From NCBI GenBank assembly GCA_028690275.1, contig JAQVBN010000012.1, positions 1 to 10,736 on the forward strand: a stretch of 10,736 nucleotides of DNA, in the 5' to 3' direction. The stretch is from Minisyncoccota bacterium. Its GTDB lineage: Bacteria > Patescibacteriota > Minisyncoccia > Minisyncoccales > Minisyncoccaceae. This document shows positions 6,325 through 10,736 of the stretch, one piece after another; the first letter of the stretch is position 1, and each line of letters starts with the position of its first letter. A program made the translations under genes and the position numbers. The notes below the pieces were generated by a model that searched no databases, was not told the DNA's origin, and saw only the letters and a list, made by a program, of their open reading frames with translations.

Positions 6325-6769
6325 TTATTATTACGATATTATATTTAATTTTTTTAATAATCCCGTTATTTTAATTCCTTTAGTTGCTTGGTTTATTACT
6401 CAAACAATCAAAGTTGTTATTATTGCGATAAAAGATAAGAAGTTTAACTTCGAGTTGTATTTTATCCCAGGAGGTTTTCCTAGTTCTCACAGTGCTTTTG
6501 TAACTGCTCTTTGTGTGGTTGTTGGAATGATGTCTGGTTTTGATTCTACTATTTTTGGGGTTTCTTTGGGTTTTACAGTTTTTGTTTTGTACGATGCTTC
6601 TGTTATTAGAAGAGCAGCTCAAAAACAGGCAAGATCTCTAAATGAATTGATGCAGTTTGTAAACATTAAAAAAATGGAACCTTTAAGAGATGTTTTGGGG
6701 CATAGTTTTTTTGAGGTTTTATCTGGATCAATTATCGGAATTGCTACAGGGATTTTAATGATGCTTTAG
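6317..6769 (+). CDS. Divergent PAP2 (DUF212 / YuiD) family membrane phosphatase-like protein
   Basis: The 150-residue protein has four or so membrane helices (about 15-38, 65-80, 82-98 and 128-149) and family-specific motifs. These are GGFPSSHSAFVTAL (52-65), which matches the PSSHSA phosphatase motif, YDASVIRRAAQKQARSLNEL, and LRDVLGHSFFEVLSG (122-136) with the LGH motif. The family is a reduced relative of PAP2 lipid phosphatases and keeps the Ser-His motif and a second His. Substrates are not established; membrane lipid or polyprenyl phosphates are possible. UppP, a true undecaprenyl-diphosphate phosphatase of another fold, lies two genes downstream, so a link to lipid-carrier recycling is attractive but unproven. 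One base separates it from the next gene. Confidence 0.9.
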   Translation: MINYYYDIIFNFFNNPVILIPLVAWFITQTIKVVIIAIKDKKFNFELYFIPGGFPSSHSAFVTALCVVVGMMSGFDSTIFGVSLGFTVFVLYDASVIRRAAQKQARSLNELMQFVNIKKMEPLRDVLGHSFFEVLSGSIIGIATGILMML

Positions 6770-6770
6770 A

Positions 6771-7406
6771 ATGGATTTACCAGAAGATTACAAAAAGGGA
6801 TATAAAGATTTTTTAGGAATTAAGATAGACCTTTCTTTAAGACCTTTAATCCCTAGAGAAGAGACTGAATTTTGGGTCTCTTTAGTTTTAAAAGAAATAA
6901 AAGAAGGAGCAAGATGTTTAGATTTATTTTCTGGTTCGGGATGTGTTGGGGTTTCTATTTTAAAAAGCATAAAAGATTCTTATTGTGATTTTGGAGAAAT
7001 TGAAGATAGGTTTTTAAAACAAATTAAAATTAATTTAAAAGATTTTAAAGGGGATCGATATAAGATAATAAAAACCGACATTTTTTCAAACATTTTTGAA
7101 ACTTATGATTTTATTTTAGCTAACCCTCCTTATGTGGCAGAAAAAAGGAGAGATGAGGTTGGGGATGATGTTATGGAATATGAGCCCCATATTGCTTTAT
7201 TCTCCGGAGATGATGGATTAGATATAATTAAAGTCTTAATTAATCAAGGATATGAATATTTAAACAAAGGTGGTCTTTTAGTAATTGAGCACGATGAGTT
7301 GCAAAAAGAGCTCATAGAGAAGCTTATTTTAAAAAATAAATATTCTCATTATGAGTTCTGTAAAGATCAATTTGATAAATATAGATTCGTAAAAATATAT
7401 AAATAA
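6771..7406 (+). CDS. PrmC/HemK-like class I methyltransferase lacking the N-terminal domain
   Basis: The 211-residue protein contains the Rossmann methyltransferase core. LRPLIPREETEFWV (23-36) matches the PrmC entry motif (LIPRPETE). DLFSGSGCVGVSIL (51-64) is the S-adenosylmethionine loop. ANPPYV (117-122) is the catalytic NPPY that positions the target amide. EYEPHIALFSGDDGLDII (137-154, interrupted by H140) matches the PrmC post-motif segment. PrmC methylates the Gln of the GGQ loop in peptide-chain release factors. The usual enzyme is about 280 residues with a five-helix substrate-binding domain of about 70 residues in front. Here only about 20 residues precede the core, so target choice may differ. 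The start at 6771 is one base after the PAP2 stop and no in-frame upstream extension is evident. N5-Gln methylation is likely; the protein target is less sure. Confidence 0.82.
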   Translation: MDLPEDYKKGYKDFLGIKIDLSLRPLIPREETEFWVSLVLKEIKEGARCLDLFSGSGCVGVSILKSIKDSYCDFGEIEDRFLKQIKINLKDFKGDRYKIIKTDIFSNIFETYDFILANPPYVAEKRRDEVGDDVMEYEPHIALFSGDDGLDIIKVLINQGYEYLNKGGLLVIEHDELQKELIEKLILKNKYSHYEFCKDQFDKYRFVKIYK

Positions 7407-7407
7407 A

Positions 7408-8148
7408 ATGATAGAATATATTATATTAGGAATATTACAAGGAGTGCTTGAATGGATACCAGTTTCTTCAGAGGGAATGGTAGCTCTTTTTTCAAATTAT
7501 TTTATAAAGGATTTGAATGCGATTGATGTTTCCATTTTTCTTCATATGGGGACGTTTTTAGCAGTTATGTTTTATTTTTATAAAGATTGGATAGAGATAT
7601 TATCCTTTAAGAGAAATGATTTGTTTAAATTTATTTTTATCGCCACCTTTATTTCTGGCATATTAGGATTTTTATTATATAATGTTTCTAAAGAAATTGT
7701 GATGGGGGGAGGTTTATTATTCTTGATGGGATTAGGACTTCTTTTGACTTCTTATTTTCAAAAGAAGAAATTTAATTTTAATATTAATAAGAAGTATGCT
7801 CCATGGATCGTTGGATTACTTCAAGGTTTTTCTGCTATTCCAGGAGTTTCAAGATCAGGATCTACTATTTTCGGAATGTCTTTATTTGAAAAAGATCCGT
7901 TTCAGATTTTAAAAATATCTTATTTATTGTCAGCGCCACTTGTTTTTTGTTCTTCTGCATATTTATATATTAAAGATCCTGCAATTGTGAACAACGAATC
8001 ATTATTAGCTTTGTTATTTGCTTTTATTTTTGGTATTTTAACTTTAAAATTTTTATTAAAAATTGTTCAAAAAATTAATTTCTCAATGTTTACTTTAATT
8101 TTCGGAATTTTTTGTATTTTAAGTGGAATCGTTACTTACTTCATATGA
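7408..8148 (+). CDS. uppP: Undecaprenyl-diphosphatase UppP (BacA) with variant active-site motif
   Basis: The 246-residue integral membrane protein recycles undecaprenyl pyrophosphate to the monophosphate lipid carrier for wall synthesis. It has about seven or eight membrane helices and the two inverted motifs of the family: QGVLEWIPVSSEGM (11-24) and PGVSRSGST (about 145-153). By comparison with E. coli BacA, E15 stands for E21, S21 for S27 and the Arg of SRSG for R174. However, E17 is replaced by Gln (Q11) and H30 by Met (M24). The protein is slightly short (E. coli 273). The SSEGM/Q form is one I associate with archaeal and CPR homologues, so it is probably a lineage variant rather than a dead enzyme. 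Its TGA overlaps the ATG of the next gene (8145-8148). Confidence 0.92.
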   Translation: MIEYIILGILQGVLEWIPVSSEGMVALFSNYFIKDLNAIDVSIFLHMGTFLAVMFYFYKDWIEILSFKRNDLFKFIFIATFISGILGFLLYNVSKEIVMGGGLLFLMGLGLLLTSYFQKKKFNFNINKKYAPWIVGLLQGFSAIPGVSRSGSTIFGMSLFEKDPFQILKISYLLSAPLVFCSSAYLYIKDPAIVNNESLLALLFAFIFGILTLKFLLKIVQKINFSMFTLIFGIFCILSGIVTYFI

Positions 8149-8834
8149 TTCAAGAAGAATTAAAAGAATTTAAAAATAAAGAACAAGCAAAAATATTGTC
8201 TTATTTTTTTAAAACTGGAAAAGGACAATATGGAGAGGGGGATGTTTTTTGGGGAATAAAAGTCCCTCAATCAAGAATAGTTGCTAAAAAGAATTTAAAT
8301 GCTTCCTTTAAAGAGCTGCAAGGGCTTTTAGATAGTGGGATTCATGAATGCAGATTAACGGCTCTTTTGATACTAGTTGAAAATTTTAAAAAAGAAGAGA
8401 GTGAAAAAATAATTAAATTTTATTTAAAAAATTTAAAGAATATTAATAATTGGGATTTAGTAGATTTGTCTTGTCCCAACATTCTTGGAAAGTATTTACT
8501 TAAAAGAGATAGGAAAATATTATATGAGTTGTCTTGTTCCGATAATTTATGGGAGAAAAGAATTGCTATAGTTTCGACTTATTACTTTATTAAGAATAAT
8601 GATTTTGAGGATACGATAAAGATTTCTAAAACTCTTTTAAAAGAAGAACATGATTTAATTCACAAAGCTGTTGGTTGGATGCTTAGGGAAGTTGGAAAAA
8701 GAGATGAAAAATTATTAATTGCCTTTCTTGAAAAAGAATATTATAATATTCCTAGGACAGCATTAAGATACGCTATAGAAAGGTTGGAAGAGTCAAAAAG
8801 AAAATATTTTTTAAATAAAAAGTATGAAAAGTAA
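8145..8834 (+). CDS. AlkD-like HEAT-repeat DNA alkylation repair glycosylase
   Basis: The protein is built of tandem helical HEAT-like repeats and removes alkylated bases such as 3- and 7-methylpurines. VFWGIKVPQSRIVAKK (34-49) is the family entry motif (GVxxPxxR). Numbering from the ATG at 8145 gives 229 residues, with W103 and D107 in NNWDLVD, R139 in LWEKRIA and W178 in AVGWMLRE. These match W109, D113, R148 and W187 of Bacillus cereus AlkD in identity and nearly in spacing, so it should be active. A longer reading from TTG at 8112 would overlap uppP by 37 nt and add a tail without family likeness. The ATG at 8145 makes a clean ATGA overlap and starts where relatives do. It is the second base-excision enzyme in this run. 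Confidence 0.92.
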   Translation: MIQEELKEFKNKEQAKILSYFFKTGKGQYGEGDVFWGIKVPQSRIVAKKNLNASFKELQGLLDSGIHECRLTALLILVENFKKEESEKIIKFYLKNLKNINNWDLVDLSCPNILGKYLLKRDRKILYELSCSDNLWEKRIAIVSTYYFIKNNDFEDTIKISKTLLKEEHDLIHKAVGWMLREVGKRDEKLLIAFLEKEYYNIPRTALRYAIERLEESKRKYFLNKKYEK

Positions 8835-9693
8835 ATCATTTACATTAATTGAATTATTGGTAGTTATTGTAATTATTGGTATTTTAGCTGGAGTAATTAC
8901 TATTAGCACAGTTTCATATATAGGAAAAGCTAATCTTGCTAAAGCGCAGGCTTTTTCAGGAAATGTCCAAAATCAAATATTGGGAAATTTAGTTTCTGAA
9001 TGGACTTTTAATAACGCAAGCGATGTTGAGGAAGATACTTGGGGCAACAATGAAGGAACCGCTCATGGTTCCCTAATCCTAGCTTCAAAGGAAAATTGTC
9101 TTTATGGAACTTGTTTAAGTTTTGATGGGGCGGATGATTATATTGATCTGGGAGGAAGTAGCACTTTAAATCCAACTAACAATATGACAATTTCTTTGTG
9201 GATTAATCGTTCCAATGAAGATACTTCTCAAATGCCTTTATTCTCTAGGTGGGGACCTTTAGCCGCAGATTATTCTTATATGCTTTATATTCTTTCCAAT
9301 AAGGCATATGTAGTTGTAAGATCGGATTTGGGAGTAGATAGGAATGTGGCGGGAACAACTTCAATAAAACAGGATACTTGGTATTTTATTGCTTTCTCGT
9401 TTAATGGAAACGAGCCTCGTTTATATATAAATGGTGAAATGGAGGGTGCGTTTTCTGGAACTCAGATAAGTTCCATTCGTCAGAACGAAACTCCAACTCT
9501 TATGGGAAAAAAAGGTGATTCTTCAACGGCTTGGTTTAATGGACTAATGGATGATGTCCGTTTTTATGATCTGGCCCTACCTTCTTCTCGAGTTAAACAA
9601 GAGTATGTTGCCGGACTAGATTCTTTAATGAGTAGAGGTTTGATTTCAAAGCAGGAATATGATCAAAAAATAGAAGCATTAGCTTTGAATTAA
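8824..9693 (+). CDS. Type IV pilin-like surface protein with LamG/concanavalin-like lectin domain
   Basis: The 289-residue protein begins MKSKSFTLIELLVV, a class III prepilin signal and hydrophobic spine (6-30). Prepilin peptidase would cut before Phe6, but the residue before it is Ser, not the usual Gly. A short linker leads to a LamG-like jelly roll (about 57-255). Recognisable strands are LVSEWTFNN, LSFDGADDYIDLG, MTISLWIN, WYFIAFSFNG, PRLYINGE and FNGLMDDVRFYDLAL. Cys92 and Cys97 could form a disulfide. The tail (262-289) contains LDSLMSRGLISKQEYDQKI, resembling a SHOCT-type helix pair. Such pilins of CPR bacteria are thought to decorate type IV pili for host attachment or DNA uptake; the ligand is unknown. 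Arg codons include five CGN of nine, unlike the AGA/AGG-only neighbours. The start overlaps AlkD by 11 nt. Confidence 0.88.
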   Translation: MKSKSFTLIELLVVIVIIGILAGVITISTVSYIGKANLAKAQAFSGNVQNQILGNLVSEWTFNNASDVEEDTWGNNEGTAHGSLILASKENCLYGTCLSFDGADDYIDLGGSSTLNPTNNMTISLWINRSNEDTSQMPLFSRWGPLAADYSYMLYILSNKAYVVVRSDLGVDRNVAGTTSIKQDTWYFIAFSFNGNEPRLYINGEMEGAFSGTQISSIRQNETPTLMGKKGDSSTAWFNGLMDDVRFYDLALPSSRVKQEYVAGLDSLMSRGLISKQEYDQKIEALALN

Positions 9694-9746
9694 TCACAAC
9701 ATATTTTTAAATTAAAAGAAGGGTTTTTAAAAGCTCTTTTTTTGTA

Positions 9747-9752
9747 TATAAT
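9747..9752 (+). promoter_or_regulatory. TATAAT -10 box of the helicase gene, probably leaderless
   Basis: A perfect TATAAT ends 6 nt before the ATG at 9759. A transcript starting at the usual distance would begin with the A of the start codon. No convincing -35 is present at 16-18 nt (T-rich sequence), and no Shine-Dalgarno fits. The region 9694-9758 otherwise holds only AT-rich sequence. Confidence 0.5.
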
Positions 9753-9758
9753 AAAATT

Positions 9759-10736
9759 ATGGATTTATTTGAAGGATTAAATAAAGAACAAAAAGAAGCT
9801 GTAAAATACGACAAAGGGCCGCTTTTGATTGTGGCTGGAGCGGGTACTGGAAAAACAACAGTTTTAACTAGAAGAGTTGCTTACCTTATTTCCAAAGGAG
9901 TTAAGTCTAATGAAATACTAGCACTAACCTTTACAGAAAAGGCAGCTTCTGAAATGGAAGATAGAGTAGAGAAGCTTTTAGATTTTGGATATTATGATTT
10001 TTGGATTTCTACTTTTCATGCTTTTTGTGACCGAGTTTTAAAAAATAATGGACTTGAAATTGGCATCCCTACAAACTATAGATTGATTAATGAAACAGGG
10101 GCTTGGGTTTTAATTAAAAGAAACTTTGATAAATTTTCTTTTTTGAAAGAGTATCGTCCACTTGGCAATCCAACAAAGTTTATCCATGCCTTAATTCATC
10201 ATTTTCAAACTTGTAAAAATGAAGGAATTTATCCTGAAGATTATTTAGAATATTCTGATCGTTTACAAAAAGAATTATCTTCAAACGACGACCTGGAAAG
10301 TATTCAGATAAAAGAAATTGCCGAAGCTTACAAGACTTATCAACAGCTATTACTTGATAATAATTTCTTAGATTTTGGTGATTTAATAAATTACACAAAT
10401 AAGCTTTTTGATAAAAGACCAAAAATAATAGAAAAGTTTAGGGAGCAATTTAGATATGTTATGGTGGATGAATTTCAGGATACTAATTTTGTTCAATATG
10501 AACTTGTTAAAAAGATAGCTCAACCAAAGAACAATCTTACTGTTGTTGGAGACGACGATCAGTGCTTGCCAGGAAGTACAATTATAGAAAAATATTTAGG
10601 CGATTTTTCTAAAAAAATTAAGATTAAAGATGTCGCCAAAGGAGATGAGATTTTGGTGGGTGTTGGGAGGGGGGACGTTGGAGTTTCTAAAGTTTTGAAT
10701 ATTCTTAAAAATAAGAAAAAAGCTAATTTTGTAACT
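9759..10736 (+). CDS. UvrD/PcrA-type superfamily 1A DNA helicase, interrupted by an intein (3' end beyond window)
   Basis: The frame is open for 326 codons to the window edge. The first 268 residues are a normal UvrD-family N-terminal half: LNKEQKEAV with the Q-motif Gln (Q11), Walker A AGAGTGKTT (26-34), motif Ia ALTFTEKAASEM (55-66), TFHAFC (85-90), LDFGDLI (204-210), Walker B VDEFQDTN (236-243) and motif III VVGDDDQ (262-268). Relatives continue SIYxWRGA; here residue 269 is the Cys of an intein. UvrD-like proteins unwind DNA in repair and replication restart. The mature helicase would form only after protein splicing. The first codon (ATG 9759) fits the family N-terminus and lies 6 nt behind a TATAAT. 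Whether this is UvrD, PcrA or Rep cannot be settled from the N-terminal half. CGN Arg codons are again used (three of about twelve). Confidence 0.93.
   Translation, partial: MDLFEGLNKEQKEAVKYDKGPLLIVAGAGTGKTTVLTRRVAYLISKGVKSNEILALTFTEKAASEMEDRVEKLLDFGYYDFWISTFHAFCDRVLKNNGLEIGIPTNYRLINETGAWVLIKRNFDKFSFLKEYRPLGNPTKFIHALIHHFQTCKNEGIYPEDYLEYSDRLQKELSSNDDLESIQIKEIAEAYKTYQQLLLDNNFLDFGDLINYTNKLFDKRPKIIEKFREQFRYVMVDEFQDTNFVQYELVKKIAQPKNNLTVVGDDDQCLPGSTIIEKYLGDFSKKIKIKDVAKGDEILVGVGRGDVGVSKVLNILKNKKKANFVT
10563..10736 (+). other. N-terminal segment of an intein (Hint splicing domain) in helicase motif III
   Basis: From TGC at 10563 (residue 269) the translation reads CLPGSTIIEK, the intein block A with Cys1 and Thr6. 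About 20 residues later comes KIKIKDVAKGDEIL, matching the N2 block (a Lys-Ile-x-Asp-x-x-x-Gly-Asp pattern). The next residues, SKVLNILKNKKKANFVT, fit the following Hint strands. The join is exactly after the Gln of GDDDQ, so the first residue of the C-extein should be the motif III Ser, a valid +1 nucleophile. Block B (TxxH), any homing endonuclease and the C-terminal His-Asn lie beyond the window. Insertion in a conserved nucleotide-binding motif is typical of inteins. A frameshift or another fused domain is unlikely because frame and motif spacing are intact. Confidence 0.88.

Noticed and set aside
8112..8144. TTG start at 8112 for the AlkD-like gene
   Set aside because: It would overlap uppP by 37 nt and add a tail without family likeness; the ATG at 8145 forms an ATGA overlap and begins where AlkD relatives do.
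3564..8148. UGA read as glycine, as in Gracilibacteria/SR1
   Set aside because: TGA ends several genes (3566, 5270, 5356, 8148) exactly where families end and the next gene begins, so the ordinary bacterial code fits.
9714..9743. Terminator between the pilin and helicase genes
   Set aside because: AAAAGA (9714-9719) can pair with TCTTTT (9735-9740) before a T run, but the stem is 6 bp, nearly all A-T, with a 15-nt loop; too weak to call in such AT-rich DNA.
10180..10422. Minus-strand frame of 80 codons
   Set aside because: It is antisense to the helicase, whose motifs before and after are intact.
1..10736. tRNA or rRNA genes, CRISPR arrays, insertion sequences, riboswitches
   Set aside because: Coding genes fill nearly all of the window; the spaces are short (65 nt or less) and show no cloverleaf, direct repeat series, terminal inverted repeats or transposase.
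10563..10736. A toxin or other Hint-type fusion rather than an intein
   Set aside because: The insertion point is inside helicase motif III with an intact frame; toxin-type Hint domains sit at the C-terminus of secreted proteins, not inside an ATPase motif.

Overview
The window is an AT-rich, densely packed bacterial segment (about 30% G+C by eye, not counted). UGA is used as an ordinary stop. Several features together suggest a Candidate Phyla Radiation (Patescibacteria) genome, probably parcubacterial. These are a glutaredoxin-CcdA fusion, a small DUF5652-like membrane protein, a divergent PAP2 protein, an UppP with the SSEGM motif, a KSFTLIE pilin carrying a LamG domain, and almost no Shine-Dalgarno sequences. 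The placement is inferred from family types, not from a phylogeny.

Layout. Positions 1-713 hold the 3' part of a patatin-like hydrolase. It converges, with a 6-nt overlap, on a minus-strand membrane-anchored GH3 / NagZ-type beta-N-acetylhexosaminidase (708-1835). The hairpin spanning both stop codons may end both transcripts. Position 1836-1897 is a compact divergent promoter region with opposing -10 boxes that overlap. It serves the GH3 gene and a membrane-anchored hypothetical protein (1898-2416). A TATAAT box set almost against the ATG at 2457 opens a long run of plus-strand genes to 9693, joined by gaps of 12 nt or less or by overlaps. In order these are: a stand-alone MetRS-type tRNA-binding domain, a SIMPL-domain protein, a membrane-anchored FKBP prolyl isomerase, a glutaredoxin-CcdA fusion, a 29-residue membrane microprotein missed by a length cut-off, a family 4 uracil-DNA glycosylase, a DUF5652-like protein, a DUF167 protein, a divergent PAP2 protein, a short PrmC/HemK-like methyltransferase, UppP, an AlkD-like DNA glycosylase, and a LamG-bearing type IV pilin-like protein. 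From 9759 to the window edge runs the 5' part of a UvrD/PcrA-type helicase gene.

Main discovery. The helicase reads normally through the Q motif, Walker A, motif Ia, DEFQD and into motif III (GDDDQ). Directly after that Gln, at codon 269, it changes into the N-terminal splicing block of an intein: CLPGST, then IKIKDVAKGDEIL. The expected motif III continuation is absent within the window. This is an in-frame intein in an ATPase motif of a superfamily 1 helicase, cut off by the window end.

How the genes work together. One theme is the cell envelope: GH3, UppP, PAP2-like, SIMPL, FKBP, the thiol relay and the pilin. The other is nucleic-acid maintenance and translation: family 4 UDG, AlkD, helicase, PrmC-like and the tRNA-binding domain. 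The run looks like a mixed housekeeping operon of a streamlined genome rather than a single pathway. No tRNA, rRNA, CRISPR array or insertion sequence was seen, and no stretch over 300 bases lacks a gene.
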